From Lojkania enalia (lineage: Eukaryota; Ascomycota; Dothideomycetes; Pleosporales), in contig ML986593.1 in the NCBI GenBank assembly GCA_010094045.1, positions 244,226 through 288,865 on the forward strand: a stretch of 44,640 nt of DNA. Reading direction: 5' to 3'. A program made the translations under genes and the position numbers. How positions within the stretch are numbered: the stretch's first letter is position 1; every line of letters starts with the position of its first letter. A model generated the notes under the pieces. The model saw nothing but the letters and a program-made list of their open reading frames with translations, was not told where the DNA came from and searched no databases. Shown here piece after piece: positions 21,491 to 31,979 of the stretch.

Positions 21491-23727
21491 ATGGCGACCT
21501 CAAACCGACCACCGTCACTCGCGCCAACAATAATGTCTCCTTTTACTGTCAACTTCGATGAGTACCCACTCCCGCAACACGTCAAGCCTATTGAACCGTA
21601 CCATTCGCGGCATACGTCTACAACATCGAACACGCTCACGAATTCAAACTCGCCCAGTCCCTGGACACAGAAGACCTTTAACGACTATCGAGACCCGCCT
21701 CTGCCATCCAACGCCTCGGCAACTACCATTGTCGATGATGAAGCGCCACCGGGAAAAGCAACCCTAGGAACCATTCTCGCCTTCATTGCGTTGGCGTTCA
21801 GCATCTTCCTCGTCGCTCTCGACACCGTCCTGATTCCTACGGCACTCCCAACAATATCCCTCTCCTTCCACATCCCAGATTCCCTCTACGCCTGGACGGG
21901 ATCCGCTTACCTCCTCTCCAATGCCGCCTCTGTACCCTTCTGGGGTAAGCTCTCGGATATATTTGGGCGGAAGCCCATCATCCTAATCGCCAACTCGATT
22001 TTCTTAGCCGGCAGCATCGTATGCGCCGTGAGTATCAGCGCACCGATGCTCGTCGCCGGACGCGCGGTGCAGGGGCTGGGAGGAGGTGGTGTGGTCGTGC
22101 TAGTGCATGTATGCGTGGCGGATCTATTCAGCCTCAGGTATGTGTCGTGTTTGTGTAACGATCAAGCGTGTCTGTTTCGGAAGAGGTGGTTGTGCAGGGA
22201 TGTACAGGGCTTAGCGAGAGGAGCGGAGATTGGGCGTTCGTGCTAGCACTGATGATACGATGCAGGGATCGCTCCTTTTATCTTGGTATTGTGGGCGCCG
22301 TTTGGGCGGTTGCGTCGGCGTTGGGGCCGGTGCTAGGTGGAATTTTTGCGCAGAAGTTGACTTGGAGGTGGTGCTTCTACGTTAATTGTAAGTGCATCGC
22401 ATTTCTTCTCCTCCCGCACGTGACTTGTCATCCTCTGCCCTGCTTGCTGTATTGACCATTTTCGAACTCGTCATGGAGTGTCAATCGAATGTCCTAACTT
22501 GGATTCTTTTGCCTGTTCATTCTCTGGCCTTCTAGGCCACTCCTTTCATAAATGTCCCTGGCTATCCGCTCTCCAGCTGCCTGTCTCGGTATTGTTTTGC
22601 TGTCTCAATCCTTCTCCTTCAACTCGTCTTGATCCTCAAGCAACCAACTAACACTTTCAGTACCTATCACCTCTATCTCAACGATAATCCTCTACTTCAC
22701 GCTCCACCTCGCCTCCCCCCGCACGCCTCTCCTCCGCGGCCTCCTCTCCATAGACTGGCCCGGCACGCTCACCATCCTTGCTGCAACCCTCTTGCTCCTA
22801 ATCGGTCTCCAGTTCGGCGGCGAATCTACATTTGCAAAACCCCTAGTTCTCGCCTTCATTATCGCCGGCGGCCTTCTCTATGCCCTCTTCCCCCTAACAC
22901 AATGGCTCGAAGAGCGAAAAGGCGGGTCGCCTATTATGCCCTTGCGCATATTCTCGGACATCAGTAATCTAAGCGCGCTGGGCGTATGCGCCTGTGATGC
23001 TCTAGTCTTCAACTCGGTAGCGTATTTCCTGCCACTATACTTCCAGCTCGTCCTCAGCGCCACGCCCTCAACGACAGGGCTCTACATGCTCGCCATCGCC
23101 ATCCCGCTAGCCCTCGTTTCCTTCGCTTCGGGCTTCATTATCGAGCGTACGGGTCGCTACCTCGAAGTCCTGCAATCCGGCCTCGCCATCATGACGCTGG
23201 GCGTCGGCCTCCTAATCTCCTTCTCTCCGTCGACGTCCCTGGCTCAAATCATTGGCTTCCTCGTCATAATCGGCATAGGCTTTGGCCCAAACTTTCACGC
23301 ACCTCTTATAGCCCTCCAGACTCGGATTCAAGAAGCCGACATCGCGGCAGGAACCTCAGCGTTCGGCTTCGTGAGAATGGTGTCTGGCGCCATAGGCGTA
23401 GTCGTCGGTCAGGTGGTCTTTCAAGCGCTGATGCGGCCGCATCTTTCTTCTTTCTTGGGCGCCGGCATCGCGGAGGATTTTGCGCAGCGATTGAGCGGGG
23501 GCGAGGCGATTTCGGAGACGGATAGGGTGAGGGAACTGCCGGGAGGACAGAAGGACGTCGTTAGGGAGGGTATGAGTAAGGCGCTGAGGGCGACTTGGAT
23601 TGTCTACACCGTTGTTTCGGCCGTCGGCGTACTCATATCGTTCGGCATCGCACGACAAAAGTTGAAGAAGGAGAAGCCGGCGAAGAACGGAGTAGAGCAG
23701 AAGGTTCCGGACGAGGAAACGAGATAG
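21491..23727 (+). CDS. MFS transporter, DHA2 (14-TM) family
   Basis: A plasma-membrane proton-drug antiporter of the type that exports toxins or azoles. Exons 21491-22137, 22266-22387 and 22661-23727 give 611 aa. Intron 1 is 128 nt; intron 2 is 273 nt with a perfect ACTAAC at 22647-22652, long for this window. Joins read DLFSLRDRSFYLGI and WRWCFYVNLPITSIS, both standard for the family. Residues 1-88 are a hydrophilic tail. Motif A is GKLSDIFGRK (152-161); motif B is GRAVQGLGGGG (190-200); the antiporter motif C (GPVLGG) follows soon after intron 1. The last segment ends in a Lys-rich tail. I chose ATG 21491 (context gacgccATGG) because the frame upstream has no other ATG; an out-of-frame ATG at 21480 overlaps it. 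The substrate is unknown. Confidence 0.92.
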
Positions 23728-24331
23728 ATTGCGAGATGGCGGGGTCGGACTTTAATGATACGAACGGGTCCGATTATTTTTGGGCTTTGGCGGGGTTTAT
23801 TTTCGGATTTTATTGCATTGTAGGATTGGGACATGCATGCAGCCGTTATGACGGGCTTACCGTTATTGGCTGAGGCCTCGAAATACGGCAAATAAAAAAA
23901 ATGAGCCGTGATTGGGAAAAGCATTTGTGGATGATACCCTGAGTCGGGGTTTCTGTACGATATCTTTAATTGTAAACATTTTCAGTTGAGCTGAATCGAT
24001 TGAAGCTATTAACCCTTGCTAGAATTGTAATAAGTCGCCTCTTCAACGGGATTTACTAATACAAGCTTCCAATCGGATAGGACAATAAGCCGATCAATGG
24101 AGGCTAATCCATATACCCTCTTTTATTATAGTACTATGGTATAATATTATATCCTAGCTCAGAGGCAAAACCGCCACCAAAATTTATTCCTTGCTCAAAT
24201 CCGCCCTGAGAAGAAGTACGAACGATGACCGAGAGCCATGCACCGCTGTCTTGACTTATTTCATTCAGCCGAACAATTATATCACATTGATCGTCTGCTA
24301 AGAAGGCCCCCTCTCCGCGATTGAAGGTAAT
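23728..24331. other. Intergenic, 3' flank of the transporter
   Basis: This has an AT-rich section near 24110-24160 and no coding signal. It should contain the transporter's 3' UTR and polyadenylation site (AATAAA-like cattaataaaaa is not exact; gcaaataaaa occurs near 23889). Confidence 0.5.
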
Positions 24332-24931
24332 TACTTGAAGCTAACTATCCTATGATGGCCGATCCAAGGCTCTAGCGTCACCTCGTACCACTCGACGACT
24401 CCTTTTGTCCACCAAACACTGCTATGGCCTAGCAACTGATGCGCAATCACACAGTGGCGGCTGGCCCAAGCGTGGTGTAGAGCCTCCCAAAGCGAATTGT
24501 CGTTTCCGGCGTGGACCGGCGAATCTAGAGAAGTCGGAGCATATTAATAACGTCTAGGACTCCTTGGAGCAGGTGTCAATCTTGGAAACTAAACGTGGTC
24601 CTTCGCCGACTCATTAATATTGGATGACTTCGAACGAAGAGGATGCGATAGAGATTCTCGAGCTCGTCATGATAGATATACATAGGGCAAGGAATAGATA
24701 AACTAGATTTGTCTCTACACACAATTGTCAACAGGTCTAAGAAAGCATGTAGAAACGGTGCCATAGAGAGTCTGGTCCGGGTGTTAGCCTTCCGGCTCGT
24801 AGAGGTGTGCGATTAAGCAGGTCCTCGCAAGGCTTCGGCATGAGATACGAATAGCAATAAGAATCTCTGAAAATTGAGGAAGCCAGTATTACGCAGCAGT
24901 AGTGGAGATCAAATTTTAGTGCATACCCCAA
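24332..24931 (-). pseudogene. Decayed protein-coding gene of unrecognised family
   Basis: Three minus-strand frames in succession look like one broken protein. The first, within 24931-24737, has RDSYCYSYLMPKPCEDLL and a TTTTCAG acceptor ahead of it that pairs with GTATGC near 24929. The second, 24764-24576, has HDELENLYRILFVRSHPIL. The third, about 24528-24332, has DNSLWEALHHAWASRHCV and KGVVEWYEVTLEPW before a TAA. The Trp/His-rich composition and codon use look genuinely coding, but frames 1 to 2 and 2 to 3 are offset, and frame 2 has a TGA where protein-like sequence continues. I know no domain for it. Unrecognised introns could explain one offset. Confidence 0.4.
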
Positions 24932-25860
24932 GGAATTGTAGGTAGTGCGTGCTTTGCTATTAAGTCATAGCGCGGGATGCTTATCCGGAGAGCGAGGAGC
25001 GGTTTGGGGGCTGTGAGGGACAGTTGTGGATAGGTAAGTATACCCTTACGCGGAGACTTGAAAACGTTAAGATCCAAGAGAGCCCAAGTCGCGGACTAGC
25101 GCTGTGGCGCTGTGGTGCTGTCAACTGGGGGTTGGTAATGACAAAGTGGACAAGTTGCTAAAGAAGAAGCTGCAAAGAAGAAGGGGGGAAAGCTGGCTAC
25201 GTATCCAACTCCCGCTTTCTACCCCCCTATTCGCTTATTCACATCTCCTTATCGGACCCCGCCCCTCCTTTCCGCAGATCATACTTCGCTCGCCTTCACT
25301 TACCATTCCATAACGCTATACCCTGTGTCCAACTAGCAGCCAGGAAATCCCGCTAAGGAAGTCCTTTTCCCTGATTAGTACCTCTACGATTTGTGAAGAA
25401 TAGGGGAAAATAGGATCTCTGCAATACTAGTGAAAAGATGGCGTGCTCACGTTTAAGAAGCGGTGTAGCACAACGATATCTGGAATAACAAGTTCACGCG
25501 GCGTCAATCACTTTCTAACAGTTCACTCTAATCTCAATGTATTCCGGCCATCATAGCGCTGTATAATTCCCAGGCGCATCGTCGGAGGAAATGGAATCTG
25601 ACTAGACTGATACAATACGTCGTAGTTCCAGATGTGATATCATTATAAGCATCCCCAATCAACTCGAAGAAAAAAACAATTAGACTACAATATCCACAAT
25701 ACTGCATACCAATAAAACTGACACTATCTCGTAGCACTATCTCGTAGGTACATAAATCATACGCCATACCATGCCAATGAAATACTCGAGCTTCCCAATA
25801 TTGAATAATACAATAATATCGATGTAGAGACTCACAAAAGCGAACAGAATTATCCTTCAT
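24932..25860. other. Intergenic
   Basis: The 3' flank of the coiled-coil gene on the right. A minus-strand open frame at 25860-25534 lies directly after that gene's stop codon; it is Cys/Tyr-rich, has no domain and is most likely untranslated 3' sequence. Nothing else is supported. Confidence 0.5.
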
Positions 25861-27092
25861 TTACATAGGCGCCCGTGTACTAGCCGGAGTCTTTGGCGGC
25901 GTCTCCATTCCCGCGATACTCCTTCTCGGGGTTGCCATAGGACTCGAGCCATCATACTCATACCACACGCTCTTGACCCTCCGATTTAATTTCCTAGGCG
26001 GCGGACATGTGCGGGAATTAAAGGGCGATACGCTTCCAGCATCGGAGCCGGCTACGTTCATCTGAGAAACTGCGTTGCTAAGGTTTTCGATTGTTTTCGT
26101 CATGCCGGCGCAAGCCGCTGCTAGCTTGTTCTGGCCATCAGCGAGGGCTTTAATTTGTTGGGCGTTGCTTTTCAGCACTTCTCTGACTTGTTCTTGATTT
26201 GTGAAGGAGCTGTTGGATAGGGCGATGTAGTGGCTTGCGTTCTTCTCCACGAGCTGCTGGAGCTCGGATTGGTTGTCTGCGAGCGCCTTAATCTGGGTGG
26301 AGTTTGATTCATTAATGGTTTGCATGGTTTGGAGGCCAGCGGACTGGGCAACGCTGAGGGCACGGATTTGTGCACTGTTTTCGAATATCATGGCGTTCAT
26401 TTTCTTCAGTGTCTCATTCAGCGTTTTCATGTCGAATCCACTAATATCCTCTTTCTTCTCTTCTTCCTCAGCCGGCTGCGACACCCGGCGTGCAGTGATA
26501 GGGATTGCGTTGAGCGGATGCCCTTTATAATCCTGTAGCGGGATCACCGGTGTTGAGGAGTCGGACGGCGCGTAGAACCATTTGTTGTGTAGCTCATAGA
26601 ACCTCGGGTTATCCTGAATCTGCTCCTGCATATCATCTCCCTTCAGAATAAAGAGCTGGGGCCCTTCGCGCGTCGATTCGGGGTATTCGCGCTGGACGAG
26701 GGACCACCATTGCTCAGCGACGACGGCAGATGAAAAGGTCAGGACGTAAGGCGGTGATTGCGCGTAGTCGCTCTACAAATGCAATTAGCACTCTCAATCC
26801 TGACGTCAAGTGCGCACTAAGCAAGGGAGGAGCAAAGGTGTGGTACAGTGCCAAATACCTTCTGCGCATATGCGTAGAATAGCCCCTCACACCACTCCCG
26901 GCCATCAATGTGCTGTTTCGTTGGTGACCTGGGGGGGTCATTGTTCATAATCAGGCCGGCAGCGAGCGAAATGCTTGGTTTCTTGCGCAGAAGAGACTTG
27001 TCGGGGCTGCGTGAACGTGGGTGGGTCAAGGATACTGGCCTCGACACGTCGAGGACGGATTCGAAGTTCGGCATGCTCTTTGGTCGTGCCAT
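25861..27092 (-). CDS. Coiled-coil protein of unknown function
   Basis: Exons 27092-26859 and 26772-25861, joined across an 86-nt intron (GTATTT donor, GCTAAT branch-like site, TGTAG acceptor), give 381 aa. Residues 1-70 are basic and Ser/Pro-rich. Residues about 73-160 look folded (SPPYVLTFSSAVVAEQWW, then FILKGDD, then RFYELHNKWFY). Residues 190-320 are a long amphipathic helix with a repeated Q-I-K-A-L-A-D-x-Q element (Q213, Q238, Q284; a weaker copy at 259). The C-terminal 60 residues are Pro/Ser/Arg-rich with TPPKTP. I recognise no named domain. The layout, a small folded domain plus a coiled coil and a disordered tail, suggests an oligomeric scaffold; that is inference. Start 27092 is the first ATG (MARPKSMPNFES). 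Confidence 0.82.
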
Positions 27093-28127
27093 GGCTGCCT
27101 CAACCTTTCAACCGCGCTTCGAATTTTTGCAATGGTTAAAGTCTTGGGATAACTGAGCGGGAGGGTTATCTTCGCGACATAAAGAAGCAGTCTATTGACC
27201 TAAATTAGCACAGGACAGGGTGAAGACTTGAACCCCTGTCGATGACCTCACGAGCTTTCCCAGAACCCCAAGGGCCCTGCCAATCGCCCGCTCTCTTGCG
27301 CGTAGTTGCAACAATGAAGCTTGGGCGCCAGGATCGCCCATGGCCGGGGGCGACGCGCTGTACGATTGTTGAGATGGCGACTGTTTTGCGCCAGCCGAGC
27401 AGTGCAAGCGAGGCGCCGGCCAGACTGGCGACGTTTCATGAGCTGCGAGTGTGGAAGAGCTACCGGAAATGCGTTTTATGAAGCTTGCACGGCATTATAG
27501 GCGGATTTCAGCGCCATTGGAAATGCCTGCGACGTTCGTTGGGCGGGGGCCTCTGGAGTCGGCATTGGGTGTAGGATTTGGCTCGCGTCGGCAGTGGGTG
27601 ACGTCGACCGGCGTCCTGTCCTCGGGAGGTGGTTCGATGCTTTTTCAAGCCCAGATGCTGACCTACCCAGTCCAAGTGCGGATCTACGTCCCTCTACTTC
27701 AACGTAACGACACTGATGTTCAGAGCAAGTAACACATAGTTTAAGAAATCAAAACGAGGTTGTTCTTTCATGTGGGTGTGGCTGTAGTATTGCTATTGCA
27801 TCCTCAGATGAAAGCTTCGAATGTTACTGGGACACTTACTGGAGGACAACTGACGGAGAGTCCTGCGGTAGACATGGTACGGACAAGGTTGTCCCAAAAA
27901 AAGGGACAGTGCTCTGATTGCCTCAATGAGAATCAGATGAATTGTCTTTCTGTTAATCTATAATTGCTGTCAAGTCGTCTAGTCATATCCCAAGCCCACC
28001 ATTCTATAAAAGTTACAAATTATCCAACATGAAGTGTGTTTCGAGCGCGAAGGAGGCTCGAATCACGTAAATTTTCAGTCATGAATGAAGTGAATAATGG
28101 TATTCCCAGCCGCAAACGCTAATGGCC
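27093..28127. other. Intergenic; GC-richer block without a supported gene
   Basis: Between 27190 and 27730 the sequence is richer in GC and open in several phases (plus 27242-27481 and 27451-27732; minus 27439-27248), a pattern typical of GC-rich non-coding or untranslated sequence. No domain or splice signal could be tied together. It probably includes the promoter of the coiled-coil gene and, at the right, the 3' flank of the zinc-finger gene. Confidence 0.45.
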
Positions 28128-29516
28128 TCACCACAGATGGGGATTTCGGTCGTCTGTTCCAAAGTCGTCCTCGGCATCCGTCTGCTGCATTTCTTGTCCT
28201 TCATCCTCGTCCGCTCCTACCATTGGTTTCTTGTCCTCCATACTGAGCCTCTTCGTCAGCTTGCTTAAGGTCTCCTCTGGCCCAATGTAACTTGGCATTG
28301 TTGGATACCGCGACGCTCGTGCCGAGTTTCCATTCTTACAGATCGCCACATGCCGATCAATAGTGTCCTGATCTTCCGGCCATGTCCCTAGATGCTGGCT
28401 GCACAACTTGCACGTCCATCCAGGCCCGGGTCGACTCCACATGACCGGCCAAAGCCACGACTTGGGCACCTGCTGCAGCGTGATCTCATGCCATCCGTGG
28501 TGCTTCTTCAAGTGCGGCACGATCTTGTCGTCCCGCATTACCTGTATAGGGCCAACGTGGAGCTTGTTATCGCACGGATAAGAGCATTCTGACGTACACA
28601 TGTGCAGAAGACAAGTGTAGTTGATAGGATCCGGATTCCTCTTGCAGTCGCTGCGTTCGTGGCGCTTCCGCTCTGACTTGCCACCAAACGTCGACTCACA
28701 TCCCTGATAGCTACATTTTTCTCGAGAATTGCTCGCTTGACTAGACATTACTTGGCCGCCACCGAAAGGAACCATGTGGCGCTGGTTTAGTGGGGGAGCA
28801 ATTGGATTAGGTCCTGTGGGCTGTTGCAGTTGGTTGCCATAAGGCGCATATGACGGTAGGAGAGAAGGGGGGATCTGAGGGAGGTCTGAATAGTGTCGCA
28901 GGCTTGCTACCTGGTAGTATAAGTCCGAATGGCTGACGTTCCGGGAAGGAAATGTCTCCCGGGATGAAGGATTACTGCTGGATTGGAGTAGATCCATCGT
29001 GTGGACAACCTCCTTCTCAACTTGCTCATGTTGGAACCGGCTAGGGATGCGTTCTAATGGAGATATCATCGGAATGTCTTCTGCCGGCCCTTCAAGGCCA
29101 AAGCCAGTGTCGACATCATATGCTATATTTGCGGCTGTGCTTCCATACGCATGGGCACGTCCTATTGATTGAGAGCTGGCATTCCCGTTATTTGGCGCTG
29201 CGCCGTCGAGGAGTTGTAGCAATATGCTGTGCTTTGCTGTTGAATCGGCAAAGGGCAGTAATGATATTATCTGTTGCGTAAGGCGCTGGTCTGAGCCGTT
29301 ATCCTGAGATGAAAGTTGTTCGTGCAGTGGAATTTGATGTTGAGGCACAGCAGCGTCACAGAAAGGGTTGCTGTCGTTGCGAGGAGGACGAGCATTATCC
29401 GCATGTGGATTTGGAGGTGTTGCTCCAGCGACAGAAATTTGCTCATGAGATCCAACCATTGGAGGGACGGACCATGTTCCTGGATCTGCTGGCCAGGGCC
29501 ATTGTGACTGTGCCAT
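28128..29516 (-). CDS. Zinc-finger-like nuclear protein, putative regulator
   Basis: An uninterrupted frame of 462 aa from the ATG at 29516. The frame is open further upstream to 29762, but I prefer 29516: MAQSQWPWPADPG begins normal composition, while the upstream 82 codons read like untranslated sequence and contain a good intron (29552-29603, GTAAGA...CTAG). Residues 1-260 are Ser/Pro/Gln-rich and disordered. Two finger-like units follow: C268-x4-C273-x12-H286-x4-C291 (a C2HC variant of C2H2), and C369-x2-C372-x16-H389-x3-C393. Between them sit a Cys/His-rich segment (TCLLHMCTSECSYPC) and PHLKKHHGWHE. The tail is acidic (DEDEGQEMQQTDAEDD). This resembles fungal hypothetical C2H2-type proteins with a degenerate second finger. 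DNA binding is plausible but inferred. Confidence 0.82.
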   Translation of the reverse strand: MAQSQWPWPADPGTWSVPPMVGSHEQISVAGATPPNPHADNARPPRNDSNPFCDAAVPQHQIPLHEQLSSQDNGSDQRLTQQIISLLPFADSTAKHSILLQLLDGAAPNNGNASSQSIGRAHAYGSTAANIAYDVDTGFGLEGPAEDIPMISPLERIPSRFQHEQVEKEVVHTMDLLQSSSNPSSRETFPSRNVSHSDLYYQVASLRHYSDLPQIPPSLLPSYAPYGNQLQQPTGPNPIAPPLNQRHMVPFGGGQVMSSQASNSREKCSYQGCESTFGGKSERKRHERSDCKRNPDPINYTCLLHMCTSECSYPCDNKLHVGPIQVMRDDKIVPHLKKHHGWHEITLQQVPKSWLWPVMWSRPGPGWTCKLCSQHLGTWPEDQDTIDRHVAICKNGNSARASRYPTMPSYIGPEETLSKLTKRLSMEDKKPMVGADEDEGQEMQQTDAEDDFGTDDRNPHLW

Positions 29517-30638
29517 GTCGCGGCGAGGCCAATCAGAGATTAAGAAGCGTACTAGCAAGGGCGTGAAGGAGAGAAAAGAAGAAGAGAAATAAGAGACTCT
29601 TACGTTGAAGCTGCATCCCCAAAGACAAGAAGCTTTGACGGTTGACAAAGGATAAATGAGGCAGAGAATGTGTAGAAAGAAAATAGAGTTATACGATGCA
29701 TTTAGTTGACCGGTCGCTGCCCTCTCGTGGGCGTTGCTCGATCTGTTTTGCCTCTGCGGCATTGAACTCCTCTTGGAAAGCTACCTCCTGCGGTTCCAAA
29801 AAAACAAGCCTGACAGGCCGGACTCCTGCAGGTGGGAGCGCTAACCGGATGTAGAGAGGCCGGCGAAAGGGCCTCAAACCTCAATAGGCTCATCTACAAC
29901 AGAAAGCGTCAGAGAAGCCTCAGCCTCCAGCCCTAGAATGCCTTAGGCTGGATCGTTTCTGTTAGGTATTCGCTCCATGGAAAGGAAGCCTAGCATGGGC
30001 GATCGAGTATGCGATCCTCGTGCGTCAGAATTGTAAGGGTTCATGTTGTTCGTAGAGGTAGCTGAGTTCTATGAAGGCCAGCCACTGATCGCGCGATATC
30101 ATTTCCAATAGTTGCGATGGAAATGGCCAGGGACAATCTGGGTGAGATCTCGGAAGGGCGAAGTGGCTTAGCATATATCTTCAATCCTTCAGCCATCTTA
30201 CTAGGCATATGGAAAGCTAAACACAGTGAGCCCGGGGTGGGGGCGAGTCGCTGGCATGGATGTGCGACAGTTCTGACACGCGACAGGTCGGGATCGCGGG
30301 AAACCAGAGTCGCATCTATGCAGAGATCTACGACCGAATGGAAGGCTAGCCGAGAGCTGTTTCATTCATGTGAGTACTGCTTCGCGCAAGAATGTCAACT
30401 TTACGCGGCCTTTCGAAGGCGAAGCGATGGAAACAGTCTAAAGAAATGCATCCACCCAGGGGTTTTCTCACTACCTGTTCGTACCATAGCTCGGCAAGAA
30501 ACTCAGGCCCATTCCATAGCACAGCCAGCTATCCTTCAACTCCCATTCAAGCAGAATTCATCTTGCACTATCATTTCCTTATGATATAAACCCATTGGAA
30601 TGGCGAGTGACCCATCCCCCACCATAATCTATAATCTC
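29517..30638. other. Promoter/5' UTR of the zinc-finger gene and intergenic DNA
   Basis: A likely 5' UTR intron lies at 29552-29603 on the minus strand. Further right, a plus-strand open frame at 30117-30584 (155 codons) shows no domain or protein-like pattern. The right end is the 3' flank of the quinone-oxidoreductase-like gene. Confidence 0.45.
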
Positions 30639-31682
30639 CTATTCCTTTGCAACATGTATCACAATCTTTCCTCTAGCGTGTCCCTTTTTCAATTTCTCAT
30701 AAGCCTTCGGTACATCTTCAAACTCAAATGTTTCGCCAATAACAGACTTTAGTTTACCCTCAGCAAGCCATCCCCCCAGCTGCTCGAAGCGCTCATGACC
30801 TCCTTTCGACATTACGAAGTAGAAGCCCCGATGTTTTGGCCCTGGGAGGAACGATTGCAGCTTATACCTCAAGATTGGAAGTAGGGCGCCGATGGATGGA
30901 GTCGCAGCAACTTGCACAAAGCCCCCGCCAGGTTTGACATATTCATCGCAATGGGCCCATAGCCCCGGAGTGCCGACATTATCAATAACTAGATCGAATA
31001 CCTGGCCCCGCCTCCGCAGCTCGGGAATAACATCCACGCTCTTATAGTCTAGCACCTCCGAGGCTCCGAGGCTCTTGCACAGCTCGACATTCGCGGTAGA
31101 GCACGCTGTCACGACCCGACTGGCTCCAAGTAATTTTGCGATCTGGATTGCATATGTGCCCACGCCCCCGCTACCACCGTTGATGAAGACTGCGCCTCCC
31201 GGCTTGAATAGATGCGAAGGAAATGCCTCTAGTGCTGAGCCAGCAGCGGTACCGAGTGCAGCAGCATCGTCGGGTTGCACTCCTTCAGGAAGTGCTGTGC
31301 ATTCGGTTTGTGGCACGATCATGAATTCGCCAAGTGAGCCGAACTTCTGAGCCTTTGCCAAGGAACCAAATACGAGATTTCCCTCCTTGGGATTCCCCGA
31401 AGTCAAAGATGAAGCCATCAAAGGATGGGTTGCGAGAACGCGACCGCAAAAGTCGAGTCCTGGGCTTGCGCCTGCAACTATGCCGTTACGCCCAAGCCAT
31501 CCCGAATCGAATGCCTTGTAATCGATAGGATTGATCGCGGCGGAAAGCACCTTGATGAGTATTTGTCCCGGAGCAAGTGAAGATACATCGGGAGCCCGCG
31601 CTGATTGGTTGAGGAAGAGAGCCGACTCGAAATGTCCGTGAATAGGGCTTCGGATATGCCACGCCTTCATTGTTAACTGCAT
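30639..31682 (-). CDS. Zinc-free MDR-type NAD(P)H quinone-oxidoreductase-like protein
   Basis: A single exon, 347 aa, the usual length for this branch of the medium-chain dehydrogenase superfamily. The N-terminal GroES-like half has EILIKV-type strand ILIKVLSAAINPIDYKAFD and PGLDFCGRV. The Rossmann half has the NADPH loop GGSGGVG (169-175) within VFINGGSGGVGTYAIQIAK, then LCKSLGASEVLDYK and LVIDNVG. There is no catalytic-zinc Cys/His set or structural-zinc four-Cys loop. Close relatives in fungi include Yim1-like and reticulon-4-interacting-protein-1-like proteins, which reduce quinones or enones using NADPH, and trans-acting enoyl reductases of metabolite pathways. No synthase is nearby, so a stress/detoxification role is the simpler guess. 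Start ATG 31682 (MQLTMKAW); ATG 31670 is a possible alternative. Confidence 0.92.
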   Translation of the reverse strand: MQLTMKAWHIRSPIHGHFESALFLNQSARAPDVSSLAPGQILIKVLSAAINPIDYKAFDSGWLGRNGIVAGASPGLDFCGRVLATHPLMASSLTSGNPKEGNLVFGSLAKAQKFGSLGEFMIVPQTECTALPEGVQPDDAAALGTAAGSALEAFPSHLFKPGGAVFINGGSGGVGTYAIQIAKLLGASRVVTACSTANVELCKSLGASEVLDYKSVDVIPELRRRGQVFDLVIDNVGTPGLWAHCDEYVKPGGGFVQVAATPSIGALLPILRYKLQSFLPGPKHRGFYFVMSKGGHERFEQLGGWLAEGKLKSVIGETFEFEDVPKAYEKLKKGHARGKIVIHVAKE

Positions 31683-31979
31683 GTTTGATATTGCTAATTA
31701 TACGTGCTGCATGGCTCCTTTAAGTATTCCTTTATCTCACCTGATTAAATTGTTGATGCGTCTTTGTCCGAGATTGTCATTCCACGTTCTGGCCTGACGT
31801 GTCTATTTTCGGTTAGTGTAAAAGCTAGGCAGAGATTGCCTTACTACCCTGTCTATAGGAAGTTCATGTCTCATGTCTGTCTAGATCAAACGATGAGACT
31901 CCTAATGCCAGCGAACCACGAGGCCTCGAGCATCTCAATAACGCAGCTAGGCAATGACTTTAGCCCGAGGATAGAGTCG

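Noticed and set aside
25534..25860. Minus-strand 108-codon frame right after the coiled-coil gene
   Set aside because: It follows the stop codon directly, lacks any domain, and is Cys/Tyr-rich with long AT stretches; most likely 3' UTR.
27199..27245. tRNA-like sequence (ggacagggtgaagacttgaacccctgtc)
   Set aside because: The GTTCAAGTC-like word on the minus strand resembles a T-loop, but the flanking bases do not form a 5-bp T-stem around a 7-nt loop, and no acceptor or anticodon arm fits.
28128..29762. Longer start (29762) for the zinc-finger protein
   Set aside because: The extra 82 codons contain a good intron (29552-29603) and have composition unlike the rest; ATG 29516 is the better start.
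30117..30584. Plus-strand 155-codon frame
   Set aside because: No recognisable motif, composition not protein-like, and no splice or conserved pattern to support it.
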